A stretch of DNA of 64,000 bases from Paenibacillus albicereus (GCF_012676905.1 NZ_CP051428.1:4585001-4649000), one strand, 5' to 3'; counted from the first letter of the stretch, positions 16,952 to 25,932 are shown. Notes: generated by a model not told the origin, from the letters alone. Program-made: numbers and translations.

Positions 16952-17245
16952 ATGCTTAAAACGGCTGTCGGCCGCTTCCGGTTCATCGCGTTGCTGGAAG
17001 GCTGGTCTTTTCTGATCCTGCTGTTCATCGCCATGCCGATCAAATACTTGGGCGGCTGGGGCTTGCCCGTCACGATCGTCGGCGCCGCCCACGGCGGACT
17101 GTTCGTGCTGTATATGATCGCGCTGCTGCTCGCCACGATCTCCGCCCGCTGGAAGCTCGGCCGCGTCGTCTTGGCGGTGCTGCTGTCGTTCGTGCCGTTC
17201 GGCACGTTCTGGCTCGATGCCCGCATCAAGCGCGATCCGGCTTAA
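16952..17245 (+). CDS. DUF3817 family membrane protein
   Basis: 97 residues. The ATG at 16952 has AGGAGG about 6 nt upstream; an upstream frame extension has no start signal. Three membrane helices: about 10-33, 42-62 and 68-90. The family is marked by an N-terminal RFRFIALLEGWSFLILL and a central GAAHGGLFVLYM. These are integral membrane proteins of unknown role in Firmicutes and Actinobacteria. It appears monocistronic, with a 12-bp-stem hairpin 35 bp downstream. Confidence 0.85.
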   Translation: MLKTAVGRFRFIALLEGWSFLILLFIAMPIKYLGGWGLPVTIVGAAHGGLFVLYMIALLLATISARWKLGRVVLAVLLSFVPFGTFWLDARIKRDPA

Positions 17246-17280
17246 AGACCGGGTGAATTCTACAAAACATCGGAACGCCC

Positions 17281-17320
17281 AAATGGGACGAGGAGGGGGC
17301 AACCTCTTCTCGTCCCATTT
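17281..17320 (+). terminator. Perfect 12-bp hairpin after DUF3817
   Basis: AAATGGGACGAG (17281-17292) pairs exactly with CTCGTCCCATTT (17309-17320); an A/T-rich flank on both sides allows bidirectional termination. Confidence 0.65.
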
Positions 17321-17342
17321 AAGTTCTCCGCCGCTTCCCCAT

Positions 17343-17568
17343 CCAAGGCCCTTTTGTGCCTTGGATTTACTCTTTCTGCCCGGTTCCAAGCATCCAAGGC
17401 CCTTTTGTGCCTTGGATTTACTCTTTCTGCCCGGTTCCAAGCGTCCAAGGCCCTTTTGTGCCTTGGATTTGCTCTTCCTGCCCCATTCCGAGCATCCAAG
17501 GCCCTTTTGTGCCTTGGATTTGCTCTTCCTGCCCGGTTCCGAGCATCCAAGGCCCTTTTGTGCCTTGG
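17343..17568. repeat. Palindromic tandem array B, 5 copies, 51-bp period
   Basis: The core CCAAGGC-CCTTTTGT-GCCTTGG starts at 17343, 17394, 17445, 17496 and 17547, exactly 51 bp apart. Cores are identical; spacers (about 29 bp, CTCTTTCTGCCCGGTTCC and variants) are homogenised within the array but differ from those of arrays A and C. It lies between convergent genes and ends about 25 bp from the GH3 stop. Confidence 0.93.
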
Positions 17569-17592
17569 ATTTTAATTTTCAGGAACATGGAG

Positions 17593-20500
17593 CTACCGGT
17601 CCCGCTGTTCCGAAACGATGCGGAAGCGCGCCAAGCCGATCTCCCCGCGCAGCAGAAGCGTGAGCGGAGTTGCGGCAGCATCGCCAGTCGGCGCGGTTGC
17701 ATCGGGAGAGGCTTCTGCTTGAGCGATTTCCGCGACTGCATGCTCCGTCTTTTCACCGGGCAAATCGAGCCAGCCGCCGTTCTGCTTGGCCGTAGCGACG
17801 AAGCCCGCCGGCAGCGCCAGCGGCGCCGCGACGGTCGTCCACGCCTGCGGACCGCCGGTGCGCGGCACGTCGCAGGTTGCGAGCAGCTCGCCGTCCGGGC
17901 CGCCGAGGCGCAGCTCGATGCTGCCGCCTCCCGCGCCGGACACGCGCGCTTCGAAACGGCTCGGCCCCGCCGGCAGCGAGCCGCGCTCGTACCGCGCCCA
18001 GCTCCGCGCGCCGCCAGCGCCCGCTCCTGTCGCCTCGCCTAAGCCTGCACCCCCGCTATCACCCGCAGCGTCGGCGCCGTTCCCGGCCTCCGCAAGCACG
18101 GCCGACGCTGCCGGCCGAACGCTGTCGCCGCCGTCGCGGCAGGCGTCGATGGCGAGCCCGCGCGCCTCGTCATAGGACGAGGCCGCCGTCCAATTGCCGA
18201 GCTGCCGGACGGACAGCGGCTCGCCGTCGAGCCGCAGCTCGGCCTCGGCGCGGATGTCCGCCGAGCTCGCGCCGGCGAGCAGGCGGCAGACGCCGCTTTC
18301 GAACGCCCAGCGGTCTGCCGCCGAATCCCAGACGGCCAGCTGCGATGCCTCGACGCGGAACTCCGCCGTCACCGTCTCCCCTGCGGCCAGCCGCAGCCGC
18401 TGGAAGCCGACCAGCTGCCGCTTCGGCCGCTCGACGGCCGAGCCTTCGATGCGGGCATACAGCTGCACGACCTCGTCGGCTTCCGATCCGCTCTCATTCG
18501 TGATGTCCAGCCGCACCGTCGCCGCCTCGCCCGCCGCCAGCGCCTCCCGATCTACAATCAGCTCCCCATAGCGGAACGTCGCGTACGACAGGCCGTGTCC
18601 GAACGGATACAGCACCGGGATGTCTCCATAATGGTAGGTCCGGCCGCTGCGGATGATGTCGTAGTCCAGGATCGACGGCATCCCCTGCTCCGTCGCCGGC
18701 CACGTCATCGGCAGCCGTCCCGCCGGACTGAAGTCGCCGAAGATCGCGGCGGCCGCCGCGCGGCCGAGCTCCTGCGACGCATGGCATACCTGCAGGATCG
18801 CCGGCACTTCCTGCTCGATGCCCTCCAGCGCGAACGGATAGCTGCTCACGAGCAGCACGGCCGTGCGCGGATTGGCACGCAGCACGGCGCGGACCAGCTC
18901 CTGCTGGGCTTTCGCCAGCGCGAGTCCGGGGCGGTCCGCATCCTCCTTGCCATTGATGAAAGGCTGATTGCCGACAACGACGACCGCCGCATCCGACGCA
19001 GCGGCCAGCCGCGCGGCCGTCTCGATGCCGTCCTCGACAAGCTCGACGAGGAACCGCTCCGCGTGCGCCGGCTTGCGGCGCTGCCGCAGCCGCTCGGCGC
19101 GCTCCGCCTCGGCGGCGGCGTCCGGGTTGGCCGCATCGCCAGCGTTGACCTCCGCCGCCGGCGCAAGCTCCGCCGGCATGAGCCGCCCGTCCGCCAGCAG
19201 GCCGACCGGCGTGCCGTCCCAGGTGCGCAGCTCGATGACCCGCCGAAGACCGGCCTCGTTCTCCTCGACGCGATGGATGTCCGCAGCCGTCCCGGACAAG
19301 CTGGCTCCCGCCGCTGCAAGCTCCGCGCCTTCCCGCTCTCGGCCGCCTCCCGTCCCTGCAAGCTCCGCGCCCTCCCGCTCACCGTCGCCTCCCGCCGCTG
19401 CAAGCTCCGCGTCTTCCCGCTCACCGTCGCCTCCCGCCCCTGCAAACTTCGCGCCTTCCCGCTCTCGGCCGCCTCCCGCCCCTGCAAGCTCTGCACCATC
19501 CGGCTCTCCAGCAACTCTCGGCGCCTGCCCCCCGCCTGCCGAGCCCGCCCGGACATCCTCCAGCCGGAACACCTCCTTGACGAACCAGCCGCGCGCCTCG
19601 TCCGCGCTTGCGGTCAGCCCGTCCTCGGCGTCGGTGACGAGCTTGCCGCTCGATCCGGCGCGCAGCGTCCAGCTGCCGTAGCCCCAATCGGTCGCCTCGA
19701 ATACTTCGGCCTCCTCCGGCGCTGCCGCGTCCGCCGTCAGCACCGGGCCGCGCCCCACATAGCGGCCGGTCGACAGGCTGCGCAAACGCAGCTTGCTGCC
19801 GCCGGACGCATACGACGCTTCGCCCGCTCCGGCCAGCCGCTCCCGGATGCCGGCCAGCGGCGTGCTCCGGTACGGCGGCGTGCCGCTGTACCAGTCCGTG
19901 AACGCCTCGTCGGCCAGCGGCCCGATGACGGCGATCCGTCCCTGCGGCGCGAGCGGCAGCAGCGGCGGCTCGCCTGCGGCAGACGCGCAGCTTGCGGCCG
20001 AGGCGCCCGCTCCCGCCTGGCCAAGCGCCGCTTCAGCCGCGCGGCCAATCGCCCCTTCCGCGCCTTCCGCACCGGCCGCGCGTCCTTCCGCTCCGGCGGC
20101 TCGGCCGGCCGCTTCAGCAGCCGCGCCTCCCTTGCCGGCCGGCTCGTTGCGCAGCAGCACGACCGACTTTTCCGCCGCGAGGCGCGACAAGGCCGCGTGC
20201 TCGGGCGCGCCGACCATCGCCACCGGCACGTTCTCGTACGGATTCAGCCCCGGCGGATCGAACTCGCCCAGACGCATCCGCACGGAGAACGTCCGCGCCA
20301 GCGCGCGGTCGAGGTCGGCCTCCTCCAGCAAGCCCTGCTCCAGCGCGTCGCGGATGGCGCGCTTGACCGTCTCCGCGTCGTCCGTGATGCTGTCGATGCC
20401 CGCCCGGATGGAGAGCGCGACCGCCTCCGCGTACGAGTCGACGTGCTTATGCTCATGCACGGTGCCGAGCACGTCGCCCGCATCGCTCACGACGAAGCCG

Positions 20501-21255
20501 TCCATGCCCCACTCGCCCCGAACGATGCCCTCGATGTCGTCCAGCAGGTTCGCCGGCACGCCGTTGACGCTGTTGTAGGCGGTCATCATCGACTTCGCGC
20601 CGCCTTCCTTGAACGCCAGCTCGAACACCTTGAGGTAATACTCGCGCTTGCTGCGCGCGTCGATGCTGGCGGAGCCGAAGCCGCGATGGAGCTCGTTGTT
20701 GTTGGCGTAGAAATGCTTCAGCGTCGCCACCGCGCGCAAGTACGCCGGGTCGTCTCCCTGCATGCCGCGCGCGAGCGCCGCCGTCAGCTTGCCCGCCAGC
20801 AGCGGGTCCTCGCCGTACGCCTCCTCCGTCCGGCCCCAGCGGGCGTCGCGCTCCATGTCGACCGTCGGCGCCCAGATCGTCAGCCCGTTGCGCTCCGGAT
20901 CGCGCTGGTAGAATACCCTCGCCTCGGTGCCGATCGCCTCGCCGACCTGCCGCAGCAGCGCATCGTCCCAAGTGGACGCGAGCCCGATCGGCTGCGGGAA
21001 CACCGTCGCCTCCCCGAGCCAGGCGATGCCGTGCGCGCCCTCCGTGCCATGCTTGTACTTGGCTAGGCCGAGCCGCGGCACCTCCTCCTGATACTGCGGC
21101 ATCTGCCCGATCTTCTCCTCCAGCGTCAGCCGCGAGACGAGGTCCGCGACCCTTTCTCCCAGCGGCAGCTCATGGTTGTAAAAATCAAGCGTCCCCGCCG
21201 CTTCGGCGTTCGGGCTCGTTGTGGCGTTCGTGTCCGTGCTCGTGTTCGCGCTCAT
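17593..21255 (-). CDS. Very large GH3 glycosidase (beta-glucosidase/beta-xylosidase type)
   Basis: About 1220 residues from the ATG at 21255 (AAGGAG 8 nt upstream), much longer than the usual 750-900. The N-terminal GH3 barrel carries KHFYANNNE and the nucleophile Asp in GFVVSDAGDV. The GH3 C-domain contains the catalytic region around VVVVGNQPFINGKE. Between them lies a beta-rich insert (LRLRSLSTGRYVGRGP), and then a 14-residue tandem repeat of the GAELAGAGGGRERE type (4.5 copies, 42 bp each). A fibronectin III-like domain (VVQLYARIEGSAVERPKRQL) and a C-terminal carbohydrate-binding-like region follow. No signal peptide, so cytosolic. It probably trims oligosaccharides imported by the Lpl-type system; exact substrate unknown. 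Confidence 0.88.
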   Translation of the reverse strand: MSANTSTDTNATTSPNAEAAGTLDFYNHELPLGERVADLVSRLTLEEKIGQMPQYQEEVPRLGLAKYKHGTEGAHGIAWLGEATVFPQPIGLASTWDDALLRQVGEAIGTEARVFYQRDPERNGLTIWAPTVDMERDARWGRTEEAYGEDPLLAGKLTAALARGMQGDDPAYLRAVATLKHFYANNNELHRGFGSASIDARSKREYYLKVFELAFKEGGAKSMMTAYNSVNGVPANLLDDIEGIVRGEWGMDGFVVSDAGDVLGTVHEHKHVDSYAEAVALSIRAGIDSITDDAETVKRAIRDALEQGLLEEADLDRALARTFSVRMRLGEFDPPGLNPYENVPVAMVGAPEHAALSRLAAEKSVVLLRNEPAGKGGAAAEAAGRAAGAEGRAAGAEGAEGAIGRAAEAALGQAGAGASAASCASAAGEPPLLPLAPQGRIAVIGPLADEAFTDWYSGTPPYRSTPLAGIRERLAGAGEASYASGGSKLRLRSLSTGRYVGRGPVLTADAAAPEEAEVFEATDWGYGSWTLRAGSSGKLVTDAEDGLTASADEARGWFVKEVFRLEDVRAGSAGGGQAPRVAGEPDGAELAGAGGGREREGAKFAGAGGDGEREDAELAAAGGDGEREGAELAGTGGGREREGAELAAAGASLSGTAADIHRVEENEAGLRRVIELRTWDGTPVGLLADGRLMPAELAPAAEVNAGDAANPDAAAEAERAERLRQRRKPAHAERFLVELVEDGIETAARLAAASDAAVVVVGNQPFINGKEDADRPGLALAKAQQELVRAVLRANPRTAVLLVSSYPFALEGIEQEVPAILQVCHASQELGRAAAAAIFGDFSPAGRLPMTWPATEQGMPSILDYDIIRSGRTYHYGDIPVLYPFGHGLSYATFRYGELIVDREALAAGEAATVRLDITNESGSEADEVVQLYARIEGSAVERPKRQLVGFQRLRLAAGETVTAEFRVEASQLAVWDSAADRWAFESGVCRLLAGASSADIRAEAELRLDGEPLSVRQLGNWTAASSYDEARGLAIDACRDGGDSVRPAASAVLAEAGNGADAAGDSGGAGLGEATGAGAGGARSWARYERGSLPAGPSRFEARVSGAGGGSIELRLGGPDGELLATCDVPRTGGPQAWTTVAAPLALPAGFVATAKQNGGWLDLPGEKTEHAVAEIAQAEASPDATAPTGDAAATPLTLLLRGEIGLARFRIVSEQRDR

Positions 21256-21328
21256 GCTCGGCACTCCTTCGTTGCGTCCGGATTTTCCTTGTCCTGCAGA
21301 AGCAAGGCAAAAGAAGACTGGCTTTATC

Positions 21329-21342
21329 ATAAAGCGTTTTCA
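21329..21342. promoter_or_regulatory. cre-like site upstream of GH3
   Basis: ATAAAGCGTTTTCA matches the cre consensus TGWAARCGYTWNCW at 12 of 14 positions, including the core AAGCGTTTTCA. It lies about 75 bp upstream of the GH3 start, in a divergent intergenic region. Confidence 0.55.
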
Positions 21343-21375
21343 TTTCATCCGGCACCCGCACATTCGCAGCCGTTT

Positions 21376-21394
21376 TCAGATAGAAATCAGAGAT
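21376..21394 (-). promoter_or_regulatory. Motif shared with the importer operon upstream region
   Basis: TCAGATAGAAATCAGAGAT differs by one base from 10131-10149. It lies next to the cre-like site of the GH3 gene, suggesting common control of uptake and hydrolysis. Confidence 0.5.
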
Positions 21395-21502
21395 CCCATT
21401 CCTGCCCCGCAACCTTTTTCGAGCAAGCACGTCCAAACGTTGAACCATATAAATTCCGTTATCTTCCATGAATCCCATTGTTCTAGAAAAGGAGTCTTGA
21501 CC

Positions 21503-22831
21503 ATGAAGAACCGTTTGCTGCCCGCTCGGGCGGCATCATTGCTGCTGGCAGCCCTGATGGCCGCCACGCCGGCCGCAGCCGCGAGCGCATCCGCCTCCTT
21601 GCCCGAGGGGGCCGGCCCGGCCGGAGTCGAGCTCTTGGAATCCACGTCCGGCCCGACCTCCCTCCCGGATGCCACAGCGAGCCTTGCGGCTTCCTCCTCA
21701 ACGGAAGCTTCCGTTCCGCATGGCTGGAGCTTCCATCGCCTTTTTTACGATGAAAAGAGCGGACGCTCCTATTTCACCGCCTTCCGGAGCGATTCGGACA
21801 CCCGTTATGAGAGCGTCCATATCTATCAAGACAAGGACGAATCCTGGCATGCGCTCGAGAAAGGCATTCAGATCATCTGGAGCGGCTACGACGGCATCGG
21901 GGCCATGCTCATCCTGCCCGGCACGTATGGCGGGGCTACGCCGTTGATAGCCTCCTACCTTCCCGACGAGGACCGGGCCATCGTCCGGGCGGCGTTCAGC
22001 CAGGGGGACCGGGGCATCGCCGAAATCCGGAGCTACGCGACTTCGTATCGAACGGAAGAGGGCTACTCTTATAGGCCATGGTTTCTGTCTTTCTACCGCA
22101 CGCCGGGAGGCCTGGTGAGGGAAGTCGGGTCGTCGACATGGAGAAGCCGTTTCCATCTCCTGCCGGATGGCGGCCAGCTGGTCCAGGCGTACAGCGAACA
22201 AGCCAAGCAGTACGAAGTGTTCCGTCTGGATCCGGACACAGGCAATCGCAAGCATCTCGTCTACGCGAGACTGGACGCCTACGACGCCAAGGCCGGCAAG
22301 GCCGTCGTCCGCTACAACAAGCCGGACCGCCCGGCCGCGATTCTTGATCTGGCATCGGACTCGCTGCGCCCTCCCGCATCGGGAGAGATTCAACGAATCC
22401 GGTCCGATGCAGCGCCAGCCGCTCCCTACCTCAGCCCCTCCGACCTCGGCAAAGCGATGCCCCCGGCCGACCTGCAGCCGCAGGAGCTGCCGGTGACCGC
22501 GACGAAGCTCGACGTGCAGCCCGTCGCCCGCGCCGTTCTCGCTCCCGGCATCGGCGTCGACCTGCCGTTCGCCTTCATCCGCGGCGGCCGCACGCTGCTG
22601 CCTGCCCGCGAGCTGATCGACGCCGCCGGCCTCCAGGTCGAAGCGCACCAAATCCCCGGCACGACCGGCATCGGCAATTGGTTCGAGCTGACCGGCCCTG
22701 CCGGCACGGTCCGCGCCGACAGCGAATCGAGCCTGCTGCTCGCCGACCGCCTGTACGTCAGCTCCGCGCTGCTGCAGCGGATCGGCCTCGCCGTCGAGCG
22801 GATCGACTGGCTGCCGCCGAGCGCGGACTGA
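21503..22831 (+). CDS. Secreted protein with C-terminal copper-amine-oxidase N-like domain
   Basis: 442 residues; ATG 21503 has AAGGAG 8 nt upstream. Sec signal peptide with hydrophobic core AASLLLAALMAATPAAA and cleavage near residue 27. The middle (about 70-300) is a beta-rich, possibly propeller-like region. The last 100 residues (FIRGGRTLLPARELIDAAGL, DRLYVSSALLQRIGL) resemble the small stalk domain named after the N-terminus of copper amine oxidase, common in Paenibacillus exported proteins; this is not an amine oxidase. Cell-surface role unknown. Divergent from GH3. Confidence 0.75.
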   Translation: MKNRLLPARAASLLLAALMAATPAAAASASASLPEGAGPAGVELLESTSGPTSLPDATASLAASSSTEASVPHGWSFHRLFYDEKSGRSYFTAFRSDSDTRYESVHIYQDKDESWHALEKGIQIIWSGYDGIGAMLILPGTYGGATPLIASYLPDEDRAIVRAAFSQGDRGIAEIRSYATSYRTEEGYSYRPWFLSFYRTPGGLVREVGSSTWRSRFHLLPDGGQLVQAYSEQAKQYEVFRLDPDTGNRKHLVYARLDAYDAKAGKAVVRYNKPDRPAAILDLASDSLRPPASGEIQRIRSDAAPAAPYLSPSDLGKAMPPADLQPQELPVTATKLDVQPVARAVLAPGIGVDLPFAFIRGGRTLLPARELIDAAGLQVEAHQIPGTTGIGNWFELTGPAGTVRADSESSLLLADRLYVSSALLQRIGLAVERIDWLPPSAD

Positions 22832-22875
22832 ACAGACGCGCACGCGGCCGCAATCCGCTATACCCGTTCTCTACC

Positions 22876-22905
22876 TTGCTCCGCCGATCTCCCGGAAGCT
22901 ATACT
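22876..22905 (+). promoter_or_regulatory. Candidate promoter of a tiny transcription unit
   Basis: TTGCTC (22876-22881) and TATACT (22900-22905) are 18 bp apart. They are followed within 30 bp by AAGGAGG and by the terminator at 23078-23110. Confidence 0.5.
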
Positions 22906-22931
22906 GGACCTATCTCAAATCAAGGAGGCCG

Positions 22932-23060
22932 ATGTTCTATGGTGACTGTCATCGCTGCGCGCTTGTCGTCGATTGTCCCTATGCCGGTCTCTACGGAGCT
23001 TGCCGCATGACGCAGGCCAGGCCGCCTTCCGCCCGATCCGGGCCGAGGCTGCCTGCTTGA
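22932..23060 (+). CDS. Possible 42-residue Cys-rich small protein
   Basis: ATG 22932 encodes a peptide with four spaced cysteines near its N-terminus (GDCHRCALVVDCPYAGLYGAC), a zinc-ribbon-like spacing. AAGGAGG lies only 3 nt upstream of this ATG. A competing ATG at 22939 in another frame has ideal 10-nt spacing and encodes 23 residues (MVTVIAARLSSIVPMPVSTE...). Which frame is used is unresolved; it could also be an untranslated RNA. The unit has its own promoter and strong terminator. Confidence 0.35.
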   Translation: MFYGDCHRCALVVDCPYAGLYGACRMTQARPPSARSGPRLPA

Positions 23061-23077
23061 CGCCATGCCCCGCATGA

Positions 23078-23110
23078 GCCGCAGGAGACCGACGTCTCCT
23101 GCGGCTTTTT
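23078..23110 (+). terminator. Strong intrinsic terminator
   Basis: GCCGCAGGAGAC pairs perfectly with GTCTCCTGCGGC across CGAC, followed by TTTTT. It ends the small unit at 22900-23110. Confidence 0.9.
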
Positions 23111-23201
23111 GCTTGGCTTCCGGCCGTGCAGCCGCGCCCCGTCCGCGATCTCCGCAGGCAGGCGGCGCCGCTCGCCCGCTCCGTCGCCTCCCCCAATCGG
23201 T

Positions 23202-23237
23202 CCGCAGACCGGCCTTCCGGCCGCTGCGGGCTTTTTT
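23202..23237 (+). terminator. Second hairpin terminator before rsgA
   Basis: CCGCAG and CTGCGG flank a GC-rich imperfect stem followed by CTTTTTT. It directly precedes the rsgA ribosome binding site and could be part of a leader attenuator. Confidence 0.6.
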
Positions 23238-23265
23238 CATTCCCATTCGATAAGGAGAGATTCCC

Positions 23266-24525
23266 TTGACCCCATCGCATGACAAAAAAGCCTCCCTTCC
23301 CCACGAGCCGGGCGGACCGCTCGGACCGAAGGAAACGTTCGAACCGAACCGCACCGACGAAACCGAGTCCGCCCCCGGCCTCTCGGTCCGGAACGAAAAA
23401 GCCCTCCAGACGCTCGGCTGGAACGCCTCCTGGCAAGAGCCGCTCGCCGCAGCGGCCGATCGGCTGCAGGCCGGCGGCTTGTCCACCGCCGGCCTGCAGC
23501 CGGCTCGCATCGTCGCGCAGTTCTCCCATCTGTACCGGCTCGCGGCGGCGGACGGCGAGCATCTCGCCGAAGTGACCGGGCGCTACGCGCACGGCGCGGC
23601 GTCGCGCACCGCCTACCCGGCCGTCGGCGACTGGGTGCTCGCCTCCGTGCCGAAGCCCGGCGACAGCTCCCGCGCCAGCATCCACGCGCTGCTGGAGCGC
23701 CGCTCGGCGCTCATCCGCAAGGAAGCGGGCCAGGTCCAGGAGGGCCAGGTCGTCGCCGCCAACGTCGACATCCTGTTCCTGACGATGGCGCTGAACCATG
23801 ACTTCAACCTGCGGCGAATCGAGCGCTATCTCGTGGCGGCATGGGACAGCGGCGCGACGCCGGTCGTGCTGCTGACGAAGGCCGATCTCGCCGACGATCC
23901 CGAAGCGCTGACGCGCGAGGTCGAGCTCGCCGCCCCCGGCGTCCCCGTGCACGCGGTCAGCGCGCAGCTCGGCCAAGGGCTCGAGCAGCTGCGGCCTTAC
24001 CTGCAGCCGGGGCGCACGATCGCGGTCGCCGGCTCCTCCGGCGTCGGCAAGTCGACGCTGCTCAACGAGCTGGCGGGCCAAGGCGCGCAGCGCGTGCAGG
24101 GCGTGCGCGAGGGCGACGACCGCGGCCGCCATACGACGACGCATCGCGAGCTGTTCCGCCTGCCGGGCGGCGCGCTGCTCATGGATACGCCAGGCATGCG
24201 CGAGCTGCAGCTGTGGGACGAGGGCGGCTCGTCGTCCGCTCACGCCGGCGCCTTTGCCGACATCGAGGAGCTCGCCTCGCAGTGCCGCTTCGGCGACTGC
24301 ACGCATGGCCGGCGCGAGCAGGGCTGCGCGATCAAAAGCGCCCTCGCCAGCGGAGAGCTGGACGCCGGGCGCTACGAGAACTACCTCAAGACGGGCCGCG
24401 AGCTGGCGCGCATCGCCCGCAAGGAGCAGGCCGCGGCGCGCAAGAGCCTGCCTCCCGCCCAGAACAAGCAGCGCCGCAAGCAGGAGCGCCGCTCCGGCAA
24501 GGAAGCGGCGCAGCAGTGGGACTGA
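23266..24525 (+). CDS. rsgA: Ribosome small-subunit-dependent GTPase A
   Basis: 419 residues from TTG 23266 with AAGGAG 8-10 nt upstream. Circularly permuted GTPase: the G4-type TKADL (about 205) precedes the P-loop GSSGVGKST (about 255) and DTPGM (about 305). An N-terminal OB-fold region covers about 90-150. A C-terminal zinc-binding region has Cys/His ligands in CRFGDCTHGRREQGC, then a basic tail. RsgA acts late in 30S assembly. The first 55 residues are a Pro/Glu-rich extension not typical of the family. Monocistronic, after a hairpin terminator. Confidence 0.93.
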   Translation: MTPSHDKKASLPHEPGGPLGPKETFEPNRTDETESAPGLSVRNEKALQTLGWNASWQEPLAAAADRLQAGGLSTAGLQPARIVAQFSHLYRLAAADGEHLAEVTGRYAHGAASRTAYPAVGDWVLASVPKPGDSSRASIHALLERRSALIRKEAGQVQEGQVVAANVDILFLTMALNHDFNLRRIERYLVAAWDSGATPVVLLTKADLADDPEALTREVELAAPGVPVHAVSAQLGQGLEQLRPYLQPGRTIAVAGSSGVGKSTLLNELAGQGAQRVQGVREGDDRGRHTTTHRELFRLPGGALLMDTPGMRELQLWDEGGSSSAHAGAFADIEELASQCRFGDCTHGRREQGCAIKSALASGELDAGRYENYLKTGRELARIARKEQAAARKSLPPAQNKQRRKQERRSGKEAAQQWD

Positions 24526-24531
24526 CCTTTT

Positions 24532-25800
24532 TCACGTAATGACGTTGTTGGAATACCCGGCGACGATGTACAGGGAGTTGCTCGTATTCGTCCAGATGCC
24601 GATGTAGCCTCCGGGCGGCACGGAGACGATGTCGATGTAGTCCCCGATGAGCGGCACGGGCGTCGGGCTCGTGCCGTTCGGATTGAACGACACGTCCGTG
24701 ATGCGGGTGTTGGTGAACGACTGTCCGCCGTTGATCGACCGGGCGACGTAGACGTCCAGGTCGAAGCCGTTCACTTGATTGCTGTAGTAGATGATGTTGA
24801 CGCAGCCGGTCAACGGGTCGACGTCGATGGCCGGGAAGAAATTCTGCGAGCCCGCGGGCGCGCCGGTAATGCTGACGGGAGCCGACCAGGTCGTGCCCGT
24901 ATCCGTGGAGATGCTCATGAAGATGTTCGAGTAGCCCTGGCGGAAGTCCTGCCAAACGGCGTAGATGTTTCCCGTGTAGGGTCCGATGGAGCGGTCGGCG
25001 GACAGGTTGGCGAACGTCAGGACGCGGAAGGCGTATCCCGTCACCGGAAGCACCGTCGGCACCGGCACGATCGTGCTCACCGTGACCGGAGCCCGGAAGG
25101 TCGTCGCCCCGTCGGAGGAAACGCGAATGACGAAGCGGTAGGTCGGATTGACGGTGATCCACCCGGCGCATACGTTTCCGACCAGGTCGACCGCCGCGTC
25201 CGGACGCTCCACCTGGTCGGCGTCGCTGGACAGCAGCACGGGCTGGTCCCAGGTCGCCCCTCCGTCCCGCGAGCGGTTCAGGAACGCGACGGAGTTGCCG
25301 TTGTTGGCCACGTTGAACTGGTGGTTGTAGGTGACGTAGACGTTGCCGAGATAAGGGCTCGACTGGGCGGTGTCGACGATCGTGTTCGTCTCGTCGTTGT
25401 TGATGTAGGTGCCGTAGCCCGGGGCGATCAGCACGGGAGGGGCGAACGTCGCGCCGTTGTCGATCGACTTGTAGAGATAGGTGGTGCCGTCGCTCGCTCC
25501 GGGAAAGACGTGGGCCGAGACGTAGAACGTGCTTGGAAACGCATAGCCTACGACCGCGGCCTCCGCGCCGGTGAAGCCGGCCGGAAGCGGCAGCAGCGCA
25601 TTGCTCCAGGTGGCGCCTCCGTTCAGCGAGCGGTAAAGCCCGATCTGCGGAACTCCGGAGGTCGTATCCGTCGCCGTCGCGACCATGATCGAAGGATTCA
25701 GCAGATTGACGGCGACGGAAGGCTCGAACTTCGGATTGGTGCCGGGAGGCGTCACGTTGAAGTTGAAATTGGCCAGGGTCCATTCTCCTTTCGAATCCAT
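24532..25800 (-). CDS. BNR/Asp-box repeat protein (sialidase-like propeller)
   Basis: About 420 residues. Several Asp-box signatures (SxDxGxTW type: SLNGGATWS, SIDNGATFA, SRDGGATWD, SSDGATTFR, STDTGTTWS, SINGGQSFT) indicate a six-bladed beta-propeller. The sialidase catalytic Arg triad is not obvious, so an enzymatic role is unproven. No signal peptide is visible. Start uncertain: ATG 25800 and ATG 25821 lack ribosome binding sites, whereas AAAGGAG sits 8 nt before an in-frame CTG at 25776 that would give a natural-looking (M)ANFNFNV. Divergent from a small unknown gene; together they may form a surface or spore-associated pair. Confidence 0.75.
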   Translation of the reverse strand: MDSKGEWTLANFNFNVTPPGTNPKFEPSVAVNLLNPSIMVATATDTTSGVPQIGLYRSLNGGATWSNALLPLPAGFTGAEAAVVGYAFPSTFYVSAHVFPGASDGTTYLYKSIDNGATFAPPVLIAPGYGTYINNDETNTIVDTAQSSPYLGNVYVTYNHQFNVANNGNSVAFLNRSRDGGATWDQPVLLSSDADQVERPDAAVDLVGNVCAGWITVNPTYRFVIRVSSDGATTFRAPVTVSTIVPVPTVLPVTGYAFRVLTFANLSADRSIGPYTGNIYAVWQDFRQGYSNIFMSISTDTGTTWSAPVSITGAPAGSQNFFPAIDVDPLTGCVNIIYYSNQVNGFDLDVYVARSINGGQSFTNTRITDVSFNPNGTSPTPVPLIGDYIDIVSVPPGGYIGIWTNTSNSLYIVAGYSNNVIT

Positions 25801-25932
25801 CGAATCGGTATGTTCTACCATACGCCAGTCGAAGACGGCCTGCCTGTGCAGGTGCGGGTTTGCTCGCTTGCCCGGTTCGAATGGCGTTCCTTTTTCATAG
25901 AGTAGGAGAAACGGACAAGAGGAGGAATGGAC

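Noticed and set aside
21503-22831. Copper amine oxidase
   Set aside because: Only the small N-terminal-type stalk domain is present; there is no quinone-forming Tyr or copper His motif.
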